Origin: Rubrivirga litoralis
GTDB taxonomy: Bacteria; Bacteroidota; Rhodothermia; Rhodothermales; Rubricoccaceae
Reading direction: 5' to 3'
Assembly: GCF_031846415.1 (NCBI RefSeq)
Contig: NZ_JAVRHT010000019.1
Coordinates: 10,386 to 74,385 of the forward strand
Length of the DNA stretch: 64,000 bases
Both the position numbers and the translations under genes were made by a program. The notes beneath the pieces were generated by a model that was not told where the DNA came from, made no database searches, and saw only the letters and a list, made by a program, of their open reading frames with translations. Positions 57,177 to 64,000 of this stretch are shown piece after piece (the first letter of the stretch is position 1; every line of letters begins with the position of its first letter).

Positions 57177-58763
57177 CTACCGCGCCGCCGGGACGCGGGC
57201 GCGGGAGAACCGCCCGACGTCGCCCCGCTGGCGGTATGGGGCTGCGAAGGCGAGGTCGCGGGCGAGGAACACGTAGAACCGGAAGCCCGGACGGATCGTG
57301 ACCGTCGGCTGCACGTCGAGGTCGCGGCGGATCACCTCGGTCGCCACGCGGGACAGCTCAATGGCGATCTGACGCGCCGCCGTCTGTTGCGGACTCTCGC
57401 TGCCGAAGGCACCTCCGTCCGACGGCGCCGCCAGTTCCACCCCCGCTCCGACGGCAGCCAGCATCACGGCCGAGCCGAAGAGTCGGCCCGTGTGCCGGTC
57501 CACCCGGTCGCGGAGCCCGGCCTGGCCCTGGAGGTCCTGCGTCGGGAGGCCAGGTAGCGACACGCTCCGCCCGTCTGGGAAAAGGAGCCGGGTCCAGGCC
57601 ACGAGCGCCCGGTTCTGACCGTAGGCCACCTGGTCGTCGTACTCGCCGATGAGGCGGGAGCCCGCCGGGATCAGCACGTCGCGCTGGGTGCGGCTGTCGT
57701 AGACGTTGCGCGTCACCTGGGCCACGACGGCGCCGGGCAGCTCGGAGCTGATCCCGGTCACGAGCGCGGCCGGGACGACGGTCCCCGCGCTCAGCACCAA
57801 GCTGTGCTGGGGCCGCTCGGCCTGGACGGCGTAGGCTGTCGGGCCGAGCGCCGAGGTCCGCTCGCGGAACGCTTGGCGCGAACCCGCCCCCGGACGGATA
57901 GAGGTGTCGCCGGACTGCGCGGGCGGGGGAACGTCCACGACGACCGGCCCGCTGACGGTGTTCGTGACCGGGCCGGTGGGTGGAGGCGCTGTGCTCGTCG
58001 ACGGTGGGGCAAGCGCCGCCGCGATCGCTTGCAGCTCGTAGATCTCCTGCTCGGCCTCGGGGCTCAGGCCCTCGGGCATCTCCGGCCGGCCGTCTTGCGG
58101 GCGGACCGGCGCGCCCGTGCCGACCAGGAGCGGCGAGCCGATGGCGCGCTGGAACGAGGCCTCCAGCGGGTCCGTGTCGCGCCCCGAGCGCCGGGACGGC
58201 GCCGGAGTCCGGCCGACCCCTCCGCTCGCGCTGACGGGGGCGGGAGTGGGCCGTGTGGCAGCGTAGTCGGTCGAGGGCGATCCAGCGTAAGGCTCCGCGA
58301 CCCCGTATGCGTAGGGATCGGCATATCCGTACGGATCGGCAAGGGCGTCGCCGTAGACCGGCGGCTCGGCTTCGAGCGAGCCCGCCCCGTCGTCCGTCTG
58401 CCGCTCGATGAACTCGGGCGCGGCCGTCGTCGGGCGGGGCGCGTCGGGACCCGGCCCCGCGTCGTCGCCTCCGGAGAACAGGACAAGCAGGAGCAGCACC
58501 GAGGCGCCCGCGATCAGGAGGCCCGCCAGCACGACGCGGCGGTCCACGCGGACGGGGACGTACCGCCCGTCGTCCAGCGGAGCTTGCGAAAGGTCCCCGT
58601 TTACAGGATGCCCGTTCGGCGGGAGGCCGACGAACTCATTTTGGTCGGAAGCGCCGAAGTCGTCCGCCGGGGCACTCGCGCCGGGCGGCTCGACGGTGAA
58701 CGGGACACGGTCGTCGAGTGGGGCGTCGCCGCCAGCCGGGAGGGAGGGATCGTCGTGCGACAT
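57177..58763 (-). CDS. trbI: Conjugal transfer protein TrbI (VirB10 family)
   Basis: Core-complex scaffold spanning inner and outer membranes, 528 aa. A cytoplasmic N-terminus (1-77), one TM helix (78-96, LAGLLIAGASVLLLLVLFS), a proline-rich periplasmic linker, then the VirB10 beta-barrel domain: VVPAALVTGISSELPGAVVA, TRNVYDSRTQRDVLIPAGSR, LIGEYDDQVAYGQNRALVAW and TIRPGFRFYVFLARDL. Residues 52-59 (HPVNGDLS) are encoded by an exact copy of the plasmid iteron on the minus strand, which is noteworthy. Position between trbG and traG is standard for trb-type operons. Confidence 0.92.
   Translation of the reverse strand: MSHDDPSLPAGGDAPLDDRVPFTVEPPGASAPADDFGASDQNEFVGLPPNGHPVNGDLSQAPLDDGRYVPVRVDRRVVLAGLLIAGASVLLLLVLFSGGDDAGPGPDAPRPTTAAPEFIERQTDDGAGSLEAEPPVYGDALADPYGYADPYAYGVAEPYAGSPSTDYAATRPTPAPVSASGGVGRTPAPSRRSGRDTDPLEASFQRAIGSPLLVGTGAPVRPQDGRPEMPEGLSPEAEQEIYELQAIAAALAPPSTSTAPPPTGPVTNTVSGPVVVDVPPPAQSGDTSIRPGAGSRQAFRERTSALGPTAYAVQAERPQHSLVLSAGTVVPAALVTGISSELPGAVVAQVTRNVYDSRTQRDVLIPAGSRLIGEYDDQVAYGQNRALVAWTRLLFPDGRSVSLPGLPTQDLQGQAGLRDRVDRHTGRLFGSAVMLAAVGAGVELAAPSDGGAFGSESPQQTAARQIAIELSRVATEVIRRDLDVQPTVTIRPGFRFYVFLARDLAFAAPYRQRGDVGRFSRARVPAAR
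58589..58608 (-). repeat. Exact iteron copy inside trbI
   Basis: The minus strand reads TCCTGTAAACGGGGACCTTT, identical to the origin iterons at 51259 and 51426, 7 kb away and in opposite orientation. No other copy was noticed in the transfer genes. It could bind Rep and link replication control to transfer-gene expression. Confidence 0.85.
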
Positions 58764-58791
58764 TGGAGCGGGAGCGTGGGTGGAACGGAGG

Positions 58792-59868
58792 TCAGTCGAC
58801 GCGGAGGAGGCGAGCCGTCCGCTCGACCTGGCGGCGCCCGCCGAGGCCGAGGAAGCCCGTCCGCACGGTCGCCCCGAGCACCAGCTCAGCTTCGCGGACG
58901 GCCCGGTCGGTCACGTAGTAGCCGCCGCGGTAGGCGTAGTTGAACACCTCGCGGTCGCCGCCCGGCCCGATGGCGTAGAGGACCGGGACCTCGCCGCCGC
59001 GCACGGCTCGGCGGCTGAGCTTGACGTAGGCGTGGACGCCGTCGTCGAACACGCGCTCGACCGCCTCCACCAGCTCGGGGTCGCCCGTGACCTGGTAATC
59101 GAAGTGGAGGTCGTCGAGCGAGGCGGGCGCGTCGGCATCGAGGACGCCCACGGGGCTCGGGACGGGGGCCAGGCGTGCGACGCCGGGCTGGGCGTCGGCC
59201 GCCACGTCGTCGGGGTAGTAAAACCGAATGTGGCGGGCGTAGCGGGGCTGAGGGTTGACCTCGCCGTCCCCTCCCCTGCTCCGGGCACGCGATGGACGCG
59301 GGGCCGAGTCGAGCGTGACGTGGTAGACGCGGCGGTCGGTCGAGACCACGAGGTTCGTCGTCACGTCGTACGCCAGAGGCTTGACGACCACGAGCGGCGT
59401 CCGCCCGGCTGGTCCCGTGTGCGTCTGCTCGACGGCGAACCGCTCGGTGTCGCCCGCGACGACGCCCAGGACCACCTCGCCCGGTTGCAGCTCGACGACC
59501 GATGCCCGAAGCGGCGCGCAGGCCAGTACCGGCTGGCTGTGCCCGAACGGGACCACCATCACCGTCGACTGGCGGAGCACGCCCGCGCGGCCCGTCCGCT
59601 GGTACTCGCGGACGAGCTCGCCGAGCGCCTCCTCCATCTGGCCCGGCGTCACGACCACGGCCCCCTCGGTGAACCCGTCGCCGACGGGTTGGCCGCTCGG
59701 TGCGGTGGAGGCGTTCGCGTCAGCCTCCGAGAAGTCGACAACAGACGCCGCCTCGGGAGGTGTGTCGGGTGCCTCCTGTGCGAAGGCAGCGTGGGAGCAG
59801 AGAAGGCCGACGACGAGCGCGGCGAACAACCGCCAGCGGCGGAGCGGGGCGGAGTGTGAGGTGGTCAT
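58792..59868 (-). CDS. trbG: Conjugal transfer protein TrbG (VirB9 family)
   Basis: Periplasmic/outer-membrane component of the type IV secretion core, 358 aa. Signal peptide MTTSHSAPLRRWRLFAALVV… cleaved near AFAQ. Conserved VirB9 blocks: YDVTTNLVVSTDRRVYHVTL, RHIRFYYPDDV, DLHFDYQVTGDPELVEAVER, VFDDGVHAYVKLSRR and EVFNYAYRGGYYVTDRAVRE. The start is set by the signal peptide and by ATGA overlap with trbF. An internal stretch (about 20-130) is longer than usual and not conserved. Confidence 0.92.
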   Translation of the reverse strand: MTTSHSAPLRRWRLFAALVVGLLCSHAAFAQEAPDTPPEAASVVDFSEADANASTAPSGQPVGDGFTEGAVVVTPGQMEEALGELVREYQRTGRAGVLRQSTVMVVPFGHSQPVLACAPLRASVVELQPGEVVLGVVAGDTERFAVEQTHTGPAGRTPLVVVKPLAYDVTTNLVVSTDRRVYHVTLDSAPRPSRARSRGGDGEVNPQPRYARHIRFYYPDDVAADAQPGVARLAPVPSPVGVLDADAPASLDDLHFDYQVTGDPELVEAVERVFDDGVHAYVKLSRRAVRGGEVPVLYAIGPGGDREVFNYAYRGGYYVTDRAVREAELVLGATVRTGFLGLGGRRQVERTARLLRVD

Positions 59869-60767
59869 CGGAGGTCTGGGGTGGATGGAGGCGTGGTGTC
59901 GCCCGGCGCGCGGACGGTCTGGCGAGGACGGCGGACGGGGCGTTCGGTGGGCCGCTCGGGCTCCGCATCCGGCTCGTCGATATCGTCGTCTGGCTCGGAG
60001 CGGATGGTCTGACCGGCGAGCGGGCTCCACGACAAGTCAGTCACGAACACGCCGAGCGGGTTGCGCTCGATGCCTTCGGTTGTCGTGGGCGGGGCGAGCG
60101 TGACCGAGACGTAGCCCTCCCACGCTCGCTCCCGCTCGCCGCCCTGGGTCGAGGTGTCGGTCTCGTTCCACTGGACCCGGTACGTCCGGCCCGTCCCCTG
60201 GTCGGTGCCTGGCACCGGGAGCACGGCCGTCACCTCGACGGCCCGCCGGAAGTCCTTGCCCAACCGACGCGGGTCGTTCTGCGGATCGGAGAAGTAGCCT
60301 TCCAGGAAGTCGCGGGCGTCACCGGCGACGTGGGCGTAGGCCCGGTAGACGGCGTCGCGCTGGGCGACCGGGTCGGCGTAGACCGTCCGGATGTTGGAGA
60401 CGAACGACGAGAGCGCGGCCACGACGACGCGGTCCTCGGCAATCGTCGCGGCGTCGGCAGGCGCGATGGCCTCGGCCCGCCCGACGCGGTCGACCTCGAC
60501 GACGTAGGGGACGACCCGGCTCTGAGTTGCGAGTGCGACGAGCCCCGCGACCGCCAGCCCCAGGAGCACGAGCGAGAGCGCGGCCACCCACTGCCAGTTC
60601 CGCTTGCCCTTGGCGAGGTCGGAGAACTGGCGCGTGAACTCGTACCGGCCCCGGAGGACCTCCGGCGGCGTCGGGCGCTCGTGTGCCCAGCCGGGGAGCG
60701 CGCCGTTCGTGGGCGCGCCGTCGCCAGAGGCGTTCTTGGATCGAGCAGATCGAAACAGGCGGGGCAT
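59865..60767 (-). CDS. trbF: Conjugal transfer protein TrbF (VirB8 family)
   Basis: Inner-membrane assembly factor of 300 aa. The cytoplasmic N-terminus includes GRYEFTRQFSDLAKGKRNWQ, one TM helix follows (WVAALSLVLLGLAVAGLVAL), then a VirB8-like NTF2-type periplasmic domain (VVPYVVEVDRVGRAEAIAPA, FVSNIRTVYADPVAQRDAVY, YRVQWNETDTSTQGGERERA, WEGYVSVTLAPP, NPLGVFVTDLSWSP). The proline-rich tail is extra. Coupled to trbG by a four-base overlap. Confidence 0.92.
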   Translation of the reverse strand: MPRLFRSARSKNASGDGAPTNGALPGWAHERPTPPEVLRGRYEFTRQFSDLAKGKRNWQWVAALSLVLLGLAVAGLVALATQSRVVPYVVEVDRVGRAEAIAPADAATIAEDRVVVAALSSFVSNIRTVYADPVAQRDAVYRAYAHVAGDARDFLEGYFSDPQNDPRRLGKDFRRAVEVTAVLPVPGTDQGTGRTYRVQWNETDTSTQGGERERAWEGYVSVTLAPPTTTEGIERNPLGVFVTDLSWSPLAGQTIRSEPDDDIDEPDAEPERPTERPVRRPRQTVRAPGDTTPPSTPDLR

Positions 60768-60802
60768 GGGTAGAGGTCTAGGGGGCTAGGCAGGTAGGTG
60801 GG

Positions 60803-61789
60803 CTAGACCGAGTTCAGTGCCTTCTCGAAGCCGACCGACAGGTCGCGCGTGAGCGAGGTCGAGACCTTGAACGGGACGTAGGTCACGAGCACGGTGAACG
60901 TCACCGCCCCGCCGAGCACGGCCATCATGGCGCCGAGGTCGTCGGGGTTGGCCTGGATGATGGGGAGCCACCCCTGGGCCACGTCGGTCCCGATGGCGAC
61001 GAGCAGGAATAGGCAGAACAGCCGGATGCCCAGGTTGAAGACGTAGGCCACGAAGCGGTCGGCGAGGTTGGCCGTCCCTCGGAAGGCCGAGAACCCCAGG
61101 ACGAGCGCGCCGACGGCGAGCGCGATGAACGACTCGACCAGAACCACCACGACGACGGCCGCGATGAGCGCGAACATGAGCAGTACCAAGAGCGCCGCCA
61201 CGGCGACCAGTACGGCCGTCACCAGCACGCTCACTGAGACGTCGAGCAGGCCGACGCCGTCGAAGAACGCGGCCACCATCTCAACCGAGAGCTCGGTCCC
61301 GAGCCCCAGCACGTCGCTTGGGCTCACCGTCCCGGCCGTCACCGTCCCCCCTGCCGCGACGAACCCGTTGAGGACGGGCGGAAACCACACGTCGAACGAG
61401 GCGATGAGCGAGAACGCGAACGCGAGCCACGCCAGCTTGACGACGAGCCCCGTGAGGACGCGGTAGGGTCCGTCCTCGCGGAGCGTCCACAGGATCGCCG
61501 ACAGCGCGATCTCGATGATCGCCAGAGTCCCGAACGTCCCGCGCGCGATGGCGAGGAGTCCGGGACGGGCCGCGTCGACCGCCGCGCGGAAGTCGTCGAC
61601 GATCGTGTCGAGGACGGGCGGCGCCTGGGCGGACGCCTCCGTGCTCAACAAGGTGAGAGCAGCGAGGGCCGCGACGCCCGCCAGTCGGAGCCAACAGCCC
61701 GATCCCCCGACGGCCCAGGGCGCGTCGGAGGACGGGAGGCAACGGCAGACGCGAGAGCCCAACGACCGAGAGGTACACAGCGGAGTCAT
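60803..61789 (-). CDS. trbL: Conjugal transfer protein TrbL (VirB6 family)
   Basis: Polytopic inner-membrane channel component of 328 aa. A likely cleaved signal (LRLAGVAALAALTLLSTEAS, AQA) is followed by many hydrophobic segments (LAIIEIALSAILWTLREDGP, LVLLMFALIAAVVVVVLVES, FIALAVGALVLGFSAFRGT, LADRFVAYVFNLGIRLFCLF). The FSAFRGTANLADRFVAYVFN motif is characteristic of TrbL. The true start may be downstream of the annotated ATG, since the first 35 residues are Cys/Ser-rich and unlike a normal signal. Lies between trbJ and trbF, the standard order. Confidence 0.9.
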   Translation of the reverse strand: MTPLCTSRSLGSRVCRCLPSSDAPWAVGGSGCWLRLAGVAALAALTLLSTEASAQAPPVLDTIVDDFRAAVDAARPGLLAIARGTFGTLAIIEIALSAILWTLREDGPYRVLTGLVVKLAWLAFAFSLIASFDVWFPPVLNGFVAAGGTVTAGTVSPSDVLGLGTELSVEMVAAFFDGVGLLDVSVSVLVTAVLVAVAALLVLLMFALIAAVVVVVLVESFIALAVGALVLGFSAFRGTANLADRFVAYVFNLGIRLFCLFLLVAIGTDVAQGWLPIIQANPDDLGAMMAVLGGAVTFTVLVTYVPFKVSTSLTRDLSVGFEKALNSV

Positions 61790-61843
61790 AGGGCGGCGCG
61801 TCGAGCGTCGTCACGAGGGAGCGCAAGCGGCTGGGTCTCCGGG

Positions 61844-62566
61844 TTAGAGGATCGGGCGCGATCCGTAGTCCCGGCCGCCGATGCGGCGGGCCGACGCCCG
61901 GCTCCGGGCGGCCACGTCACGAGCGACGGCCGTCGCGTAGGCGCGCTGGGCGGCCTGCGATGCCTCAGCGCGGGCCTGCTGGTCGACTTGGAGCATCGTC
62001 ACCTGGCGCAGCAGCTGAGACTCCTGGACGCCGTAGGCCTGGACGGTCCCCTGGACCTCGGCGATCTGCTGGGCCGTGGTCGCTGAGCGGATCTGGGACT
62101 GGAAGCCCGTCAGGTCACGGCGAGCGGCTTGGAGCTGGACGGCGTGCTCACGCAGCGACCGCAGGGTCCCGAGCGAGCCGTCGAGCTGGTTGGACAGCCA
62201 GGTGTCGGTCGTGCTGCGCGTATCGGACACGTCGACGCCGGTGTAGACCCGGTAGAAGTCGGACGGGAGCGAGGCCGAGGAGTAGGCCACCTCAGCGCCC
62301 GAGACGAGCGTGGCGTCGACGGCGGCCATGAAGCCGGTCACGTCGCGGAGGTTGTAGCTCCGGAGCTTCTGGATGTTGTCGCGGAAGGCGCGGAGCTGGT
62401 CGCGCTGGGCGGTCAACTGGTTGACGATCTTCCGGCCGTTCCAGACGCTTTTGGCGATGTGGGCGGGGTCGATGACGGCCCACTGCGCCTTCGCCTCCTG
62501 GGCGGGCGCAACGGCAAGGACGAGGAGAGCGAGGGCGTAGACGGCCCGGCGGAGTGAGGTCGGCAT
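61844..62566 (-). CDS. trbJ: Conjugal transfer protein TrbJ (VirB5 family)
   Basis: Periplasmic minor pilus component of 240 aa. Signal peptide MPTSLRRAVYALALLVLAVA ending QEAKAQ. The mature part is helical with the TrbJ pattern WAVIDPAHIAKSVWNGRKIV, NQLTAQRDQLRAFRDNIQKL, then a coiled coil (LREHAVQLQAARRDLTGFQS, QLLRQVTMLQVDQQARAEAS). It precedes trbL. Upstream, where trbE should be adjacent, a toxin-antitoxin pair intervenes. Confidence 0.9.
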   Translation of the reverse strand: MPTSLRRAVYALALLVLAVAPAQEAKAQWAVIDPAHIAKSVWNGRKIVNQLTAQRDQLRAFRDNIQKLRSYNLRDVTGFMAAVDATLVSGAEVAYSSASLPSDFYRVYTGVDVSDTRSTTDTWLSNQLDGSLGTLRSLREHAVQLQAARRDLTGFQSQIRSATTAQQIAEVQGTVQAYGVQESQLLRQVTMLQVDQQARAEASQAAQRAYATAVARDVAARSRASARRIGGRDYGSRPIL

Positions 62567-62748
62567 GACGGCAAGGGTGTGAAGGGGGGCACCGTGCAGA
62601 GGCGCGATCTCAGTCCCTCACCGGACACGTCCGACCAGATCGGTTCGCGTCACCCTCGCTGTCGTCGCACGTAGTCGATTCCCACCTCCTCCACAGGGAG
62701 GCGGCGGACGATCCGTTTCGGAGACGCGACGCAAGAGCTACCGCCTCG

Positions 62749-63201
62749 CTACTCGCTGAACAGCCGGGCGTCGAACTCGAACGGCTCCTGCCCGACGACG
62801 CGGATCTCGGACGCGGGGTGGCGAGGGTTGAGGAGCAGGTTCCGCTCTTGGGGAACGACGACCGACGGGACGACGAGGACCGGGCCGCCGGAGGCCACCC
62901 ACTCCTGGCCCAGCCGCACGGAGACGTCAGGGTCCTCCCAGTCGTCCGGCAGCGCATCTCCCTCGAACGCCGCAAACGCTGGCTCCGCGATCTCGTCGGG
63001 GACCTCGATCTGGAACGCCGTGAGGTCGTCGGGCAAGAGGTCGGGGTCGGCGTGGACCAGCGATTCCAACACGGCGAGCGACAGGTGCTCCGACGTGTAC
63101 ACGACGGGCGTCCCCGGCTCATTCCAGCGCCCGCCCCGCCGCCGCGCGCCCTCGCCGTCGAGGGCGGGGTAGACTGCCCGCGCGAGTCTCCAAACGGTCA
63201 C
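62749..63201 (-). CDS. RES-domain toxin
   Basis: Toxin of 150 aa of the RES family, which degrades or modifies NAD+ or related targets. MTVWRLARAVYPALDGEGAR, RRGGRWNEPGTPVVYTSEHL, and SLAVLESLVHADPDLLPDDL hold the conserved Arg, Tyr/Ser and Glu (the R-E-S residues). The end, NLLLNPRHPASEIRVVG, is also typical. It starts five bases after its antitoxin gene. The pair sits inside the trb operon between trbE and trbJ. Confidence 0.9.
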   Translation of the reverse strand: MTVWRLARAVYPALDGEGARRRGGRWNEPGTPVVYTSEHLSLAVLESLVHADPDLLPDDLTAFQIEVPDEIAEPAFAAFEGDALPDDWEDPDVSVRLGQEWVASGGPVLVVPSVVVPQERNLLLNPRHPASEIRVVGQEPFEFDARLFSE

Positions 63202-63206
63202 AGCGC

Positions 63207-63674
63207 TCAGGCGTAAACACCGTAGGCCAAGCGGTCCAGGACGGCCTCGACCGTCCTCGCGCCCTGGTCGGTCGTGAGGAGGTCGAGCGGCTTCGCCCCG
63301 CCGAGCTCCCGGTTGGGCCGTCGTAGCCAGGCCCCCGCCTTGTCAGGGTTGCCCAGCGTCTCCTCGGCGAAAGCGACGGCCCGAGCGACACGGGCGACGC
63401 GGTCGGACTCGGCTGGGGTGAGCCGTCCGCCCTGCGTCCGTCGGTGACTAAGGGTCCGGCGCGGGACGACGAGCCGGTACAGCTCGGCCGCGTCGAGTGC
63501 CCCGCCCTCGACGAGCGCGTCGGCAGTCTCGACGGGGAGCCCGCCCTCGACGGCGCGAGCGAGGTCGAGCGGAGAGCGGATTGAGCGCCGTACGGCGCGG
63601 GCACCACCGAGCTGGCGGGCGACATCGGAAACGACCACGGCGAAAGGGGCAAGCTTGCCCAGAGTATAAGGCAT
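63207..63674 (-). CDS. Xre/MbcA/ParS-type antitoxin
   Basis: Antitoxin of 155 aa. The N-terminal region carries a divergent Xre-like helix-turn-helix (SIRSPLDLARAVEGGLPVET, LYRLVVPRRTLSHRRTQGGR). The C-terminal MbcA/ParS toxin-binding domain shows ESDRVARVARAVAFAEETLG, NPDKAGAWLRRPNRELGGAK, PLDLLTTDQGARTVEAVLDR. Such proteins neutralise RES toxins and repress the pair. Start ATG 63674, 48 bases after the trbE stop. Confidence 0.9.
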   Translation of the reverse strand: MPYTLGKLAPFAVVVSDVARQLGGARAVRRSIRSPLDLARAVEGGLPVETADALVEGGALDAAELYRLVVPRRTLSHRRTQGGRLTPAESDRVARVARAVAFAEETLGNPDKAGAWLRRPNRELGGAKPLDLLTTDQGARTVEAVLDRLAYGVYA

Positions 63675-63722
63675 GATTGCCCAAGGCGGATTGGGCGTCC
63701 GTACTGGACGCTCGCCGACTCC

Positions 63723-64000
63723 TTACGGGGTATGCGTCACCGCTGTCGGTGTGTGGAACGCGGACTCCAACCGGCTGGTCTGAACGCTCAATCCGCAGAG
63801 CCGGAGCCATTCAGCAGGCCATTCATCGCCTTCGGCTTCCGCCAGTCGCGCGGCCTCCCGGACCGTCTCGTCAGCCGAGCGGCCGGGGAGCGTGCCGAGG
63901 AACGCCATCTCGAGCGGCCCCAACGCGAGATCGAACGTCCGCGCCCCCGACGGCGAGCGGACGTAGTAATCCCGCTTCTTCTTGGCCCGAGCTAGGCGTG
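63723..64000 (-). CDS. trbE: Conjugal transfer ATPase TrbE (VirB4 family), C-terminal end
   Basis: The frame is open to the window edge and ends at TAA 63725-63723. It encodes RLARAKKKRDYYVRSPSGAR, TFDLALGPLEMAFLGTLPGR and EWPAEWLRLCGL. The KRxYYxxSxxGxRxFxLALGPxxxAF pattern is the C-terminal end of TrbE/VirB4 ATPases. Only about 92 residues are inside the window. Its position upstream of trbJ fits trb operons, apart from the toxin-antitoxin pair in between. Confidence 0.75.
   Translation of the reverse strand, partial: RLARAKKKRDYYVRSPSGARTFDLALGPLEMAFLGTLPGRSADETVREAARLAEAEGDEWPAEWLRLCGLSVQTSRLESAFHTPTAVTHTP

Noticed and set aside
1..64000. tRNA, rRNA and CRISPR genes
   Set aside because: None recognised by eye; a covariance-model scan would be needed to exclude a tRNA with certainty.

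Overview
The window reads as DNA from a very GC-rich (about 70%) bacterium of the Rhodothermota/Bacteroidota side (Rubricoccaceae-like). The grounds are a TonB receptor with a carboxypeptidase-regulatory-like N-terminus, many starts without a Shine-Dalgarno sequence, and codon use dominated by GCC/GTC/CTC. This placement is an inference; no rRNA or tRNA gene was seen to confirm it.

Positions 1-18.2 kb look like ordinary chromosome. They hold a NarL-type two-component pair (1-1501, minus), a tripartite RND efflux operon (outer-membrane channel, lipoprotein adaptor, RND pump; 1683-8987), an SpoIIAA-like protein, a TetR regulator, a frameshifted potassium-channel remnant, a VOC protein, a TonB-dependent receptor, an alkaline-phosphatase-superfamily lipoprotein interrupted by an amber codon, a two-domain SpoIIAA-like protein, a TspO/MBR protein and a membrane-anchored class III nucleotide cyclase. 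A palindromic intergenic element recurs three times here.

Positions 18.4-27.4 kb look like a mobile-element core: a strawberry-notch-type helicase, a protein with an SSB-like acidic tail, a DUF6166-like protein, two unknown proteins, a RadC/JAB protein and a small 'plasmid-related' protein. Their intergenic spaces carry strong GC-rich hairpins.

Positions 27.4-46.3 kb form a defence island. First comes a type I restriction-modification operon (hsdR-hsdS-hsdM, minus) whose hsdS is split exactly at an 8-bp tandem repeat; removing one unit restores one reading frame, so it looks phase-variable. Next is a tightly coupled minus-strand operon (carrier-protein-like, XRE, ImmA/IrrE, thymidylate-synthase-like, HMUDK/thymine-pyrophosphorylase-like, MazG) facing a holo-ACP synthase gene. 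This is the best candidate for an undescribed system. Then come a zinc-ribbon protein with a TIR-like protein, an AT-richer membrane-anchored dCTP-deaminase-like protein, an alpha/beta hydrolase with a TRAFs-binding/trypsin-like protease, an NCPFD-motif protein, and a coupled TIR-like / SLOG-like / TIR-like-TPR operon.

Positions 46.3-64 kb carry the mobility functions: a tyrosine recombinase, two toxin-antitoxin pairs, a Rep_3-type initiator with seven 20-bp iterons, an M23 peptidase, a candidate oriT, MobC, a MOB relaxase, TraG/VirD4, trbI-trbG-trbF-trbL-trbJ, a RES/Xre toxin-antitoxin pair set inside the trb operon, and the C-terminal end of trbE. An exact extra iteron lies inside trbI. Whether the element is an integrated plasmid/ICE or the contig is a megaplasmid cannot be decided from this window.
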